Shown one piece after another: positions 34,390 to 46,827 of a stretch of 64,000 nucleotides of DNA. The stretch is from Mallotus nudiflorus (taxonomy: Eukaryota > Streptophyta > Magnoliopsida > Malpighiales > Euphorbiaceae). The notes beneath the pieces were generated by a model. That model ran no database searches. It had not been told where the DNA came from and was given only the letters and a program-made list of their open reading frames with translations. The stretch is taken from assembly GCA_947683625.1 (NCBI GenBank), contig CANTUR010000069.1:992001-1056000 (forward strand), written 5' to 3'. The first letter of the stretch is position 1, and every line of letters begins with the position of its first letter. A program made the translations under genes and the position numbers.

Positions 34390-34700
34390 ATTACATGCTA
34401 GAATAAGGGTTTATATGAAATTGCATGTAAATAGAGGATAATATAGTAATTCATAAAGTAATTCTAAATGAACACGAAACTAAAAGAAGTTCATGTTCTG
34501 TACCCAGAATCTCCTGGTTGTGGTGTTAGCTTTCTTTTAGGGAATTGAGTACCACCTTTTCAATTTATCCCATTTATTACCCTGGGTGGTGACTCCTCAT
34601 CTCCATACCATGTCTTTATGATAGTGGTTAGTGTGTTCTTAGAGCCCTAAGCTCAAACATTGTTACGGTTGCTAAAATCTTGGACGCACACTAAACCCCA
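33270..34700. repeat. Inverted repeat of LTR ends (about 320-bp arms)
   Basis: 33270-33590 is the reverse complement, with scattered differences, of 34390-34700 (for example ACACACTAACCACTRTCA and GAAAGCTARCACCACAACCA on both). The spacer is about 800 bp of T4 LTR. Produced by the head-to-head joining of T4 and T5 LTRs. Confidence 0.8.
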
Positions 34701-34709
34701 CTATCTACA
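34390..34709 (+). mobile_element. T5 5' LTR fragment (family C)
   Basis: Last 320 bp of a + strand family C LTR, matching 44272-44587 and ending TATCTACA before the primer site. The upstream 1.8 kb is missing and is replaced by minus-strand LTR of T4. Confidence 0.85.
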
Positions 34710-34710
34710 G

Positions 34711-34728
34711 TGGCGACTCTGCTGGGGA
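34711..34728 (+). other. T5 primer-binding site
   Basis: TGGCGACTCTGCTGGGGA, one base after the LTR end; the cleanest Tat/Ogre-type site of the window. Confidence 0.8.
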
Positions 34729-35648
34729 TAAGAGATACTGATTCTACTTGTGTTCTTTAGAATTATTTTATTAATTATTATTTTATTATTGGATTCATTC
34801 TGCATGTCCTTATTAATCGATGGCATTGGTTTATGGTTCCATGATTCCACTAGCTTCATGGGATTGTAAATTGGCTAACCATCACTCTTAACCTCAACTT
34901 AGTTTAAGAGAGATTACCAAGATCATTTGACAAGAGTCTGTAATCCAAGTCCTCAAGGGGGGGTAATCTTCTCTTGAGTTTGTAAAGGATACTGGGCCCC
35001 TCTGACCTTAGCATGTAACTCAAGTCTTAAAAGAGGGCATCTTGCTAAGGGAACCTTGACCTTTTTATTGGACCCTAACCACATATAATGGCTTAGTTAT
35101 TTCCCCTAGGATCTACCCAAATTGCTGGTGAATGTTACCATGAGGTATTTATATCTATAAAGGCCTAGGCCATACTTTAGAAGCCCATCAGGACTAATAA
35201 AGATTGGGCTATGCTTTCATACCTAGAAATATGATTTCTATGTTTTACTGCTTTAAGAGAGATCTGGCATGCGCGTCAGTCCCTGATATCCCCTGTTGAT
35301 ATTAAGACTAAGACTAAAAATCCTAGGAAAAAGACTGGCCATTCAATACATGTGTGGGAAGAATAAGGTTGGAAGGATGTATGTACACCGAACTTGACTT
35401 GTTACTTGCTACCTATTGCATAGTACATACATCATGCATACATGCATCTCAAACATTATACTAACACTTTCTTTTAAAACCATCATAGATTCATTTAGGT
35501 CTTCCTATGTTTGGAAATGGAGTAGTAGCAGATTAGTGAGAATTGATTTGAGTCCAAAATCAACAGCTAAAAAATCCTTAGCAAACTAGAAAGGAGTCCT
35601 ATAAATCCACTCTACCTAGAAGCAGCACAACCAAAATATGCCAAAGAA
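34729..35648 (+). other. T5 leader
   Basis: Untranslated leader, colinear with the reverse complement of 50379-51265 in T4. It contains the pattern AAGAGAGATTACC...GTCTGTAATCCAAGTCCTC that also occurs, diverged, in the family A leaders. No ORF. Confidence 0.65.
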
Positions 35649-37268
35649 ATGGAACAGCAAGAAGGAGGAAATTGGACCCTAAAGGATATCAAAGGAGCAT
35701 TGATGGATGATATGAGAGCAATGATGCAAGATGAGTTGAGACAAGCTCTGGCTAGATTAATGCCACCACTTGTTGCTACTGCACCTCCCATTGTGGCCAA
35801 TCCACCTGTTGTGGGTACACCACTTGCTAATAATGACAATGCTGCTAGGAACATGCCTGATGTGGAAATAAAGTTAGAGGATGTTGAAAATTACTTGGTA
35901 GAAAAGGAAAAGAGAGAATCACTTGAACTAGTTCAAAAGATAGAATCTAAGCAGATGAAAGCACTGACTTAGAAGATGTCCAAAATGGAAGAATTGATTA
36001 GAGGAGAGGGCATAAGATACTCATTTGACTTTGATGATATGATACAATTTGAGGAAGATAAACTTCCTGATAAGTTCAAGCTACCACAACTACAGAAGTT
36101 TGATGGTACTAGAGATCCAAAGATCCACCTTAGTCAATATGAGCACCACTAAAGCTCCACTAGTAGTAGTCATAAAGTTGTTTGTACTATCCTTGGAGGG
36201 TATGGCTATTAAATGGTATCACGGGTTAGAGCAGTCTATATGAGTTTACTGGAGAGAACTGTGAACTACTTTTCTAAAGTAATATGACTATAATACTAGG
36301 CTCGAGGTATTTATTAAGGAACTAGAACTGACCAAGCAGAAGCCTAATGGGTCATTCTCAAATTTTCTAACCAGGTTCCTAAATAAGGCAGGAGTAATAA
36401 AGAACAAACTGGTTGAGAAGGATCAGGTTAGGATAATTTTTTGAACTGTGTCACCTAATCTGGTTGAGAGGTTGCAAATGATGAACCCTAAGACATTTGT
36501 AGACCTTTATGATGATGGGTTGCAAGCTAAGGAGATTAAGAATAAGAAAAAGAGGATTGCTAAAGGCATCAGCATAAGGAACTACCTAACTTAGGGCACA
36601 TAGCAAGGAAGCACTAGCCAAATTATAGAAGTGCATGCTATTCAACAACCAAGGAGATTCTCCAATTTTAACCAACCACTTTCAAAAGTTCTAGAGCACT
36701 TAATGTAAAAGGGCTTACTTCAACCTGTAGTTAATCCAAACCCACCAAACCCAAACATCTCAGGCTATAACTGAAATAGGCACTACAAATTCCATCAAAA
36801 CCTCCAACACTCCACAGATAACTGCATTCACCTCAAACATGAAATCCAAAACCTTATAAACTCTGGAAAGATCACAGACCCTGAAAGCCCAAGCACCAAA
36901 AATAATCCTTTCCCAAACTATCAAAATGTACCACACCCAACTACCATGATGATTAACTTAGGAGTTAGTGAGTTAGAAGGGTTAAGCTCCTTTAAGGATT
37001 TATACCTTAAACCAATGAGAAATCTCCTAATGCCCCTTAAGATGTGGAAAGAGTATAAGACTTATTGGGTCAACCTTTAGGCAAGTTCAATTATAAGGTG
37101 TTTTACACTAAACCACCTTCTTTTGACATACCCTTTGAGTTGATTGTGCCTACAGTATGGGGTTATGAGTTTGATGTCAAGAAGCTATCAGAAAAGGAAG
37201 AAACATGCACAGTAGAGGTACAGAAGGATGAAGTCATAGAGACAGTTAGCAAGAAGATGCAAGAATAA
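35649..37268 (+). pseudogene. T5 gag pseudogene
   Basis: Starts MEQQEGGNWTLKDIKGALMD at 35649 and stays open 107 codons, with a Pro/Ala-rich region (about residues 38-60) and a Glu/Lys-rich coiled-coil-like end. Further blocks in broken frame: 'KFKLPQLQKFDGTRDPKIHL' (36074), 'RLQMMNPKTFVDLYDDGLQA', the nucleocapsid-like 'HYKFHQNLQHSTDNCIHLKH' (36780), 'NLINSGKITDPE' and an open 67-codon end (37065-37268). Same gene as in T4 (50378-48350). Many stops. Confidence 0.8.
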
Positions 37269-38111
37269 CTGTTATGTCAGCCACCTCAAAGACAACCACT
37301 ATGAAACCCAACATCCCTAGCGTCTAGAATAGGATATGAATTTTCTTATTATCTTTTTTAAATAAAATTTTAGTTTTTTTAGTGATTGATGATATAAATT
37401 TTGATCATGCTTACTTATGTAATGTACATCCTAATGGTACTGTGCATTATGATATCGATCTCATCTGTATGTTTAACATAAATTAAATTCAATTAAATTC
37501 ATTCATCTTGGGCACAAATGCAAATTAAAAGAATGTACATATATCCCATGGTGTAACTTTTGAATATAGGAAATTTGAGGAGAAAATAAGAAGAATAATA
37601 AAGAGAGAAAAAAGAAAAAGAACAGTAAGGCAAAAATTAAAGAGCAAAATTAGGATTGGTTGGTAACAAGAGTTGTATCATGTGATGTAATGAATGTTCT
37701 CATTTTTGCCCTAATGAATGAATAAAATTGAATTTGAAATTTTTGTTCAAATATCATATATTGATCTATATCATACTGCATAAGTATCTTAATGGACAGA
37801 CAATACATAATTGAAACTAAATCATAGCTATGAGATCACTATTTTAGTTATATTTTATTTCTTTCCACCCCTTTTGTAATTTCCTTGCAAGCCTAGCATC
37901 CCTTTATACCGTGAGAATTCAGGTGGCTCAATAACTTGTATTGCAACCTACAACTTATAACTATCATCAATTATTGCATTAGCATCAAGCCTCATATTCA
38001 GCTCAAGAGTTCTTCAAAGTGCAAATCCAGTTCATTTCATCATCAAGACTCACTTTAATAAGTTTTTCCATTCCTTTACATCTCTGGTGCATGAGATTAC
38101 AACTAATAGTG
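37269..38111 (+). other. T5 remnant where pol should be
   Basis: About 300 bp still resemble the segment just before RT ('VHPNGTVHYDIDLICM', then 'HISHGVTFEYRKFEEKI' near 37530). Without any RT, RNase H or integrase block this passes straight to AGGCAAAAATTAAAGAGC (37630), the post-pol motif. So protease core, RT, RNase H and integrase are deleted. Confidence 0.65.
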
Positions 38112-39250
38112 TTAGTAAATCAAAGGATTAACAACAACAGCGAATGAATTGGGTCCCTTGCACATAAAAATGACAAAAAAATTATTAGAATAGCATGAAT
38201 GAATCCAAAATGTAACTGGGGGCAAAATGTATCTCTGAGGGCAAATTAAGTCTACATTCAAAGAGTAAAGATGGAACATTGAAGTATAAGAGCCAGTACA
38301 AGAGATCTCAAGGTAGAAAGAAGCATACAAGTACATCGGGTATCATACAACAAAAGCAATGGCAAAAAGAAAAGTTCAACAGTGCATTGATCAATTACAA
38401 GCTCTATTGTAAAGCCATGGACCCTACTAGCTAGCCTAGTCATTAGTCCAATGAATTATATTAGAAGTTCCAACATCAGAAGTACCAATAGTGAAGCAGT
38501 CAATGCTGAAACCTATAGGTTGTTGATGAGGCACCTCATTCTCATACTCCAAGTTGTAAACATAGCTTTTTTTTTCAAGTATAAGACCTGTTAGGATCAT
38601 GCATTGTCATACATAACATGCATACACTTGCATACACTTGTTATGAAATACTTGCTATGCATAATAGAGTCTTTAAGCTTAGGTGAGATTATACAGACAC
38701 TCTGCTACTAACATTTGAAATTAGTGTTATGAAAGTAAAAGAAAGTAGTCAGAGTATTTACATGTAAAACATCTAAAAGAGTAAAATAGGAAGAGCAACA
38801 TTAACAAAAAACCTTATCTTGGCAATCTCAAGAGGCTAGATAGGATGCTCAAGCTCCTCAGATTCAACATCCATCTCTATAGTCTCATTTGGAGCATCAT
38901 CTAGAATATCTCTCCATAAAAGTTAGACCAGGGTAGGGTATGAAATATGGTGATGAGAAGGTCCAACATGCTAGCAATACATTCGTTGACCTTAAAAAGG
39001 GAAGAATGCACTCTAAACTTAAAATGAATGCACTCTGAAAAATCATATGATAATGACATAAGATCTCTAACTCCTGAAATTTTTTTTCTAAGAGATATCA
39101 AGAAGAGAAATGAAGCCCTCTACCATAGCATTAATGGAATGGCATAAATACAAATGCAGCCTAAAGCCACAACTTCAATGGTGGAGTATTATGATCCTGC
39201 AATTAGAGACAAATCTAAAGGGAAGAATGCAAAAAATAATAACATTGCAT
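38112..39250 (-). pseudogene. Antisense passenger gene remnant of T5, unassigned
   Basis: Minus-strand coding-like blocks: 'ISGVRDLMSLSYDFSECIHF' and 'VNECIASMLDLLITIFHTLP' (39080-38920), 'LDDAPNETIEMDVESEELEH' (38910-38840), 'NLEYENEVPHQQPIGFSIDC' (38560-38500). Spacing and the intervening GT...AG-like limits suggest exons. The location between pol and array matches the PMD genes of T2 and T3, but I do not see a PMD or DUF7745 signature. Confidence 0.4.
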
Positions 39251-39749
39251 TTTAATAAAATTTCTTCACTTACGAATAGACCATACTAACTTATAGTAGT
39301 TTGTGCAGAGAAGAAGAGAAGAGAATGAAGAAGGTGAAAGGAACTAATACATTAACAAGAATGGGAAAGGTTGCAAATGCTAATCATTCATCAGAAGTAT
39401 CATCTTGCATGGAAAACACTCATTAAGATAATAAAAAGGGAAGTAACAAAACTATAGTTCCTTAGATTATGTAATAAAGAACCATAAAATTCATAAATTG
39501 AAAGTAAATTCATCCACTTCACAAGATCATGTCCGAAAAGCCTATCTCATGACTTTTGATCATAATGGCTTTCTTTTATTAGCCTCGCAAAATTTAGATG
39601 AGTAGTTAACAGTTTTGTGCTGAGAGTTTATAAACTCTAATCAATTTAGCACCCAAACATAGGGAAGAAAATGCAAAAACAAAATCTATGGACATGAAGC
39701 ATAAATTGCTTGAATTTCAAAGTATCATTTCAGTCTTTTGAATGATAAA
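39251..39749. other. T5 segment before the tandem arrays
   Basis: AT-rich, no gene or repeat recognised. Confidence 0.4.
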
Positions 39750-40345
39750 TGTGCATATAATCTACTCTAATGCTCAGAAATGAGTATGAGTACAAATCCC
39801 TTAATGGTATCCATGCTGAGTAATACGAGAAAGGTGGGGGAATACTAAAAGGAGAATTGAAATAAGAGCAAGCATAATTTACTCCAATGCTCATAAATGA
39901 GTAAGAGTATCAACATGAAACCTCTATTAGTATCCAAGCTGAGTAATAAAAGAAAGGCAGGGGAATACTAAAAGAGGACCATGCAAAAAAAAATTATTCT
40001 ATTTACTCCAATGCTCTATACGAGTATCAATATCCAAAGGACCTTTCCAACGATATCCATGCTGAGTAATATGAGAAAGGTGGGGGAACAATAGGAGGAG
40101 AATTGAAACAAGAGTAAGCATAATTTACTCAAATACTGATAAATGAGTAAGAGTATCAACATGAAACCTCTAGCGGTATGCATGATGAGTAATATATGAA
40201 AGGCAGGGGAATACTAAAAAAGGACCATGCCAAAAATTGCTCTATTTACTCCAATGCCCTATAAGAGTATGAGTATCCAAAGGACATTTCCCATGGTATC
40301 CATGCTGAGTAATATGAGAAAGGTGGAGGAATACTCATATAAGGA
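39750..40345. repeat. T5 tandem array 1, about 122-bp units in alternating types
   Basis: Five copies of a unit ending GCTGAGTAATATGAGAAAGG (39813, 39937, 40060, 40182, 40302). Copies alternate between a GGTGGGGGAA type and a GGCAGGGGAATACTAAAA type, so the real period is a dimer of about 245 bp. Confidence 0.88.
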
Positions 40346-40844
40346 AGGAAAGCATAAAAAAATAACTCAAAGTCTATTTTGATACTCATAATTTGATCTT
40401 TTTATGCTAAAATTCCATGAGTTTCATTTAGCAAATTCTTCTGAAAATTAGGTGTGGAAGTAAGCTCTTCACTTGGTAAAAAACATGCTCTCAGCATAAG
40501 ATAGTTAACGATGCCTCTGACTTTTACAAATCGCAAATAAATGATAGTCATGAAAATTAAAAATACTGAGATTCGCTGAGTGCATGCTATCTCATGAAAA
40601 GTGATGAATTTTCTCATAAATTTTCAACACTATAAGGTACTGTTGTGCATTCATCATGATTGAAACTAACTTCAATAAGTCTGTCAGAATTGCAAATCCA
40701 AAAGAAAGTGCACCCAACTTGTAGAGATAGTTAGCATAGTGAAATTGAAATAAGTCAGTATAGAAATTCTAATAAGTCAACACAGTAAAATTCAAAGTCA
40801 ATCAGCATAAAAAATTCAAAGCATTCAACTCAAACAACCAAAAT

Positions 40845-41400
40845 TATGAGCAATTAAGGATTACAGCATCATAAGCGAGTAACGAAAGGATTATAGCCAA
40901 TTCATGATCAGTTATGGACTACAACATTATCAAAGGCGAGCAATGAAAGGATTACAGCCAATTCGCAAGCAATTATGGACTGTAACATTATAAAAGACGA
41001 GCAATGAAAGGATTGCAAATAATTTACAAGCAATTAGGGATTGCAACATCAAAGGTGAGCAACAAGAGGGTTGTAATTAATTAAAATCAGCAAGTAATTG
41101 TGGACTGTAGTATTATCAAAGGCCATCAATGAAAGGATTACAGTCAATTTTTGAGCAATTATGGATTGCAGTATCATTAGTTAGCAATGAAAGGGTTATA
41201 GCTAATCACGAGCAATTATAGATTACAACATCATCAGTGAGCAATGAAAGGGTTGCAGCTAATCGTGAGCAATTATGGATTGCAACATCATCAGTGAGTA
41301 ATGAAAGGGTTATAGCTAATAGCGAGCAATTATTACAACATCATCAGTGAGCAATGAAAGGGTTGCAGCTAATCGCGAGCAATTATGGATTATAGCATAA
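40845..41400. repeat. T5 tandem array 2, about 57-60 bp units
   Basis: About nine copies of GAGCAATTATGGATTGCAAC followed by ATCATCAGTGAGCAATGAAAGGGTTGCAGCTAATCG-like sequence. The last three copies are the most alike. Confidence 0.88.
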
Positions 41401-42290
41401 TCATATAAGATAATTCAGACTATACATATAAGTGTAGTCGGCATTGTACGATCGAGTACAATCTACTTTCAATCAAGACTATACGACCAAGTGTAGTCGA
41501 CATTGTACGAACAAGTGCAATGTATTTTCCAACAAGATTATATGACCGGGTATAATCGGTATCATACAACCAAGGGTGATGTTTCTCCTCAATCAAGATT
41601 ATATGACAGAGCATAACCGGCATCATATAACTGAGTGTGATGTTTCTTTTCAATAGAGACTATATGACTGAGTGTAGTCCACATTATACGACCGAGTGCA
41701 ATGTATTTTCAACTAAGATTATACGATTGAGTATAATCATCATCATATGATTGAGTGTGATGTTTCTTTTAAAAACAAACTATACGACCGAGTGTAGTTG
41801 ACATTGTATGACCGAGTGCAATGTATTTTCAACTAAGATTATACGACCAAGTGTAATTGGCATCATATGATCGAGTGTGATTTTTCTTTTCAAAATAGAC
41901 TATACGACTGAGTGTAGTCAGCATTTTATAATTAAGTGGAATGTATTTTTAACTAAGATTATACGACTGAGTATAGTTAGCATCATATGATCAAGTGTGG
42001 TGTTTCTTTCTAATTCAGACTATACGACCGAGTGTAGTAAGCATTGTACAATCGAGTATAATGTATTTTCAATTGAGATTATACAACTGAGTATAATCGA
42101 CATCATATGACTGAGTGTGGTGTTTCTTTTTAATTCAGACTATACATATGAGTATAGTTAGCATTGTAATGTATGACCAAGTACAATGAGTTCCTTTCAC
42201 CCAAGACTATATGACCGAGTATTGTCAATATCATATGACCGAGTGTGATATTTCATTTAAAATCAATGTTGTGCATCCGAGTATAGCAAG
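41401..42290. repeat. T5 tandem array 3, about 118-bp dimeric units
   Basis: Seven to eight copies. Each has two related halves of about 58-60 bp: one with GACTATACGACCGAGTGTAG and CATTGTACGACCGAGTGCAATG, one with GATTATACGACCGAGTATAAT and CATCATATGACCGAGTGTGATG. The word GACCGAGT occurs four times per dimer. It ends about 100 bp before the polypurine tract. Confidence 0.9.
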
Positions 42291-42393
42291 TTCATAAGCA
42301 AAAGCTTCATAAAGCAAAGGTAAGTATCCTAACTTTTAATTAAGAAATTGGGTGCTAGTTCACTTTGCTGCAATTTGTCAAGCAAACAACGAT

Positions 42394-42406
42394 AAAGGGG
42401 GGCAAC
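42394..42406 (+). other. T5 polypurine tract
   Basis: AAAGGGGGGCAAC directly before the 3' LTR start TGTAGACACC. Confidence 0.8.
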
Positions 42407-44587
42407 TGTAGACACCTAATTTTGGGATATTAAGTTATAGATGTGACAAAAGACTCCAATGATGAAAATGTCATGAATAGGTCTTCAATATTTGAACTTT
42501 GAAACTTTAAGGGTCTAATTGCATTTTTTAAAAAAGGATTTAATATTTTTATGGACTAAATTGTAATGCTTTTAGGGATCTAATTGCAAAATTTAAATTC
42601 TTTCAAGAACCTTTTTGTAATTAAAAGTAAAAAAAAGTTCTAAGAATTACACCAATTTTGATCAAAATTATAAAATTTCGGTCGAAATTATGTAATTCTA
42701 ATCAAAATTGCACAATTTCGATCATAATTAGACTTCTTTTGCTAATTGTTGAATTTTCTAGATAAATTGAGTCCTAATTGGTCTAAAATTCTCCTAAAAA
42801 TTATTTTGATAATGTTTTAAGGAAATAGAAGTCTTTTAGGAATTAATTTATAACTAGGGTTTCAATATGTATCCCTATATAAGGAGGATTTTGGCTTTGA
42901 AAATAGGGGAGGCAAAAACAAAGAGAAAAGTGATGAAAAAAATAAAGGTAAGGCAAAGAAAGGCAAAAAAAAGGCAAAAGAAAAAAATAAAAAAAATGAA
43001 CAGAAGGAGAGAAAGAAGGCTAAATGAGACAAAAAAAGAGAGGAAAAAGAAAAAGAGGAGAGAAGAAAAAAAGGGAAAAAATCTTATTTCCTATAAATTC
43101 TTTTGCTTAAATAAAGATCTTTGAAGGATTTTTGAAAAATAATATTTGAAGACCTATCAAGAATGGTGATTTTAAAAAATCTAAGGAGCACTCCATTAAG
43201 ATCATCCATAAGCATCATCTTCTCTTTGTTCTATTTTATTTAATTAATTGATTTATTTTATTGATTTTTAATTTTGTTTTATTATTGTTATAATTTATTC
43301 ACTAATCATAATTTTTGTTTTTTTTTATGGTGACTATGGAGGAAAAGACATGATGATCATACTTAGAGAATTAAATCCATAAGAGGTCCATGGAATGCCA
43401 TAGATAAGACTTTGTAGAAATATAGTTTCTAGGGTTTTTTAATTGTTTTATTTTTGGGGTTGTATTAATTATTTTTATTATCATTTTCTATAGATTGTTG
43501 TAATAGCCCCAAAAGTGGGAATAGTGAAATTATATGTGTGATTGCTTGTTTATTTTAATTAATTGGTTAGTAAAATTAGGATTTTAATTGGGTAATTGAT
43601 TAAAATCAATGATGGGAGTATATTAATTTAGGATTGCATGTTAATGAAAATTAGGGTTTAGAAGGAATATTTAATTAGTTATTTGATCTTATATTTAATT
43701 GTTTTAATATGTTTTATTTGTTTTTGGGCTTCTTTATTTATTTTTATATGTTTTATTCTTGTTTGTTTATTCTTATGTGTTTTAGGCCTTAAGCCCATAT
43801 TAGATTCTAATGCATCCATTTAAACTTAGGTTTTTTAGGTTTAATTAATTAAAATGCATTTTAGGTCCATAATTAATTAGATTTTTAGGTTAGAGATAAC
43901 TTAGGTCCATTTAATAAATTAGACATAGGCCCACTTAATTTAATTAAATTAATTAGACTTAGCCCACTTAAGCCTTTTTCATAACTTGTAGGTTTAAGAT
44001 CACCTTAGAATTAAAACATGTAGAATTAGGTCCATTAATTTAAATACCTCCATAATTTATAGATTTAGGCTCATTTTTAGAATTAAAATAAATCGACTTA
44101 GATTCATTTAATTAAAATTAAAAGGAATTAGTCTTTAAGCTCATTTATTAAAACATGTAGATTTAGCTCATTTAATTGAAATCCATGTATATTAGACTAA
44201 CTTAGGGATTATATGTTCTATTGAATGCATTATTTACTTGTATTTTAATGACTGGTTTGCCTTGGAGTTAATTACTAGAATAATGGTTTATATGAAATTG
44301 CATGTAAGTAGAGGATAATAAAGTAATTCATAAAGTAATTCTAAATGAACACGAGACTGAAAGAAGTTGGTATTATGTACCCAGAATCTCCTAGTTGTGG
44401 TGCTAGCTTTCTTTTAGGGAATCGAGTGCCACCTTTTTTATTTGTCCCAGTTATTACCCTAGGTGGTGACTCCTCATCTCCACACCATGTCTTTGTGATA
44501 ATGGTTAGTGTGTTCTTTAGAGCCTTGAGCTCAAACAATGTTGCGGTTGCTAAAATCTTGGACTTGCACTAAACACCATCGTCTACA
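42407..44587 (+). mobile_element. T5 3' LTR (family C)
   Basis: 2.18-kb LTR, TGTAGACACCTAATTTTGGG ... CGTCTACA, with perfect 7-bp inverted ends (TGTAGAC/GTCTACA). TATATAAG at 42876-42883 is the likely TATA box. It contains the segment of about 830 bp that the T4 3' LTR lacks. Directly downstream is T4 RNase H sequence. Confidence 0.9.
42897..43083 (+). repeat. Purine-rich tract in the T5 3' LTR
   Basis: About 190 bases that are almost all A and G (runs such as AAAAAAAAGGCAAAAGAAAA) just downstream of the TATA box. The two T4 LTRs have unrelated, mixed sequence at this place. The Lys-rich 85-codon ORF across it is a result of the composition, not a gene. Confidence 0.85.
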
Positions 44588-45317
44588 GTACTCCACCCCT
44601 TCTGGTCCTTCTTACGCTAGCATTGCCCCCATTGCTTTTTCTTCTAAAGCCAAATATAAGATTAAGGGTTTACCTTGTCTAGGTGGCCTTAACACAGGCA
44701 AATTAGTAAGGTATTCTTTAATCTTTTTGAAGGCTTTTTAGCATTCTTCATTCTGTTTCACGGGCTAATTCTTCCTTAAGAGCTTGAGAATTGGATCAAA
44801 AACCATGGTGAGTTTCGCAATAAACCTACTAATGTACTATAGCTTTCTAATAAATCTTCGTACTTCCTTCTCTATTCTTAGTGTTGGCATCTCCTGAATG
44901 GCTTTAATCTTGTTTAGATTAACTTCTATTATCCTATTATTGACTTTGTGCCCCTAATAACTTTCCAGAAGTGATCTCAAATATACATTTCTTCAAATTA
45001 AGCCTTGGATTGTATCTTTCTAATCTTGCCAAAAACTTGTTTAAAGCCTCAAAATGTCCTCCCCTTGTTCATGACTTAACCATCATAGCATCGACGTACA
45101 CTTCCACTTCTTTGTACATTATATCATGAGATAAGGTAGTTGCTACCCTTTGATAGGTTGCTCCTGCATTCTTCAATCTAAACGACATCACTTTGTAGCA
45201 ATATGTTCCCTATTCCATGATAAAAATAGTCTTGATCTTGTCCATGACTACCATCATTATCTTATTATAACATCAGAAACCATCCATGAAAGAGTACATT
45301 GCACTAGATGTTGTGCT
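44588..45317 (-). pseudogene. T4 RNase H start and RT C-terminal half
   Basis: Minus strand. From 45300 down: 'MYSFMDGF', 'GTYCYKVMSFRLKNAGATYQ', a catalytic box reading YVDAMM (second Asp changed to Ala, 45088-45099), 'RLNLKKCIF', 'RKL*YISRFI'-type block (44826-44850), then 'LILYLALEEKAMGAMLA' and 'EGPEGVE' of the first RNase H. It stops exactly where T5 begins. The rest of RNase H, aRNH and integrase is missing. Confidence 0.85.
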
Positions 45318-46827
45318 TGTTAGTGATATGCACTAGGTCAATCATGTATGACCATGTTTTGACTTTATCATTTTATTTAATAAAGAGGCATTTTTTATTA
45401 TCATTTTGTGTTATGATAATTACTTGAATAGTCAATTCTTTACTAATGTCATCAAGTATGTGACTTGATAGTAAAACCCTTAGATTATATATGAGTTCTG
45501 TTCAAATTATCCCTAGTCATAAAATATATTATGGCTAGTATGATGTTGATTGATGATTATGTTTTACTGATTATGAATATGAGTTATTAAGTCAACTCAT
45601 AGGTACTTATTTAGGAAATAATGTACTGGATTGACCTATTATGAGAATACTACATAGATAATTGTCATAAGTAATTCTTATCATAATAATATTGATTTAG
45701 TCCTTTGAAATCATCATGGATTTCTACATAACTATAATATATTTTGACACAATCTAACATTGTCTTCAATAGGATGATTAAATAGATTGTTGTTAGATAT
45801 GAAATGTGTTATGTGAGGAATGTGAGTGATTGAGAAGGAATTTGTCCCTCATTTAATTTGAGTATGATATCTATGGGCCCTTTGATAAGATATACTAAGG
45901 AAAATGCATGGCCATGCTAAAGTGAATTGATAAAGAGTTATCATTCTCAGTCTACTTAGAGTCAAGAAATAATATAATTGAATTATATAAGGATGACAAA
46001 AACTATGCCTTATATTCAATCAAGATATCATGTGACAAAGGGATTACAATATTTATTATAAATTAGGTTATGTCGGATTATTGACTTCACATGACTTGGG
46101 TAGTCATAATGTCTTGCTAGAGACCACTTATGACTTATAGGCCTAAATAGAGATATAAGGCCCACTACCAATGTCATGTGAACCTACAGGGTCACACACT
46201 TAGAATAGGCCCAAAAACAGATATGGGTTTGAGAAGCCCAAATATGCTCTCTGGAAATAAATAAACAATTTATTTATTTAAGGTAAATGTTATCTTAAAT
46301 AAATAGAATATTATTTATGATTTAATTTTAAATAAAAATAGAACAATAATAATTGAGAAATTACCAAAAAGTTGTTTTGGTACATGAAACCCTAATTAAA
46401 GGTCAATAAAGATGTTATATTCTCTAGGGTTTCACTAACTCAATCATTAGCCACCAAAATTCATTTTTCTCCTCTTAGAAAAACTAAAACACATAGTGTT
46501 TTTTTTTCTTGATTTATGTGAAATCAAGAGAAGAGCTAGCACATAAAGTTTTCATTTTAATCAAGGGCTATTCATGTGGACACTTGTGGAGGACGGATTC
46601 TTTTAGAGATGTCTTGATATGAACTACCAAAATCAAAAGCTCGAGATAAGGTGTCACTAGAGTGAACCTCCACTTTACCTTATAGAAATCTTGCATCTTC
46701 TGTGATTGTGGTAAGAATTGAAAACCTTAGTTTTAAATCAATTAATCAAAAATTACTTGGATCCGAGTTAGGGTTTGTGATTAAAATTTTTAATTTTCGC
46801 TGCATTTTTGAATCACAAAACCTAATA
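45318..46827 (+). mobile_element. Solo LTR S3, inserted in the T4 RT
   Basis: 1.51 kb, TGTTAGTGATATGCACTAGG ... AAAACCTAATA, with a perfect target duplication GTGCT (45313-45317 and 46828-46832). Removing it rejoins the RT reading 'HIDMIVDS' to 'MYSFMDGF'. It is more diverged than S1 and S2, with its TATA box mutated. Confidence 0.92.

Noticed and set aside
42867..43124. Lys/Arg-rich 85-codon ORF.
   Set aside because: It lies in a purine tract inside an LTR, is absent from the other LTR copies, and its composition explains the residues.
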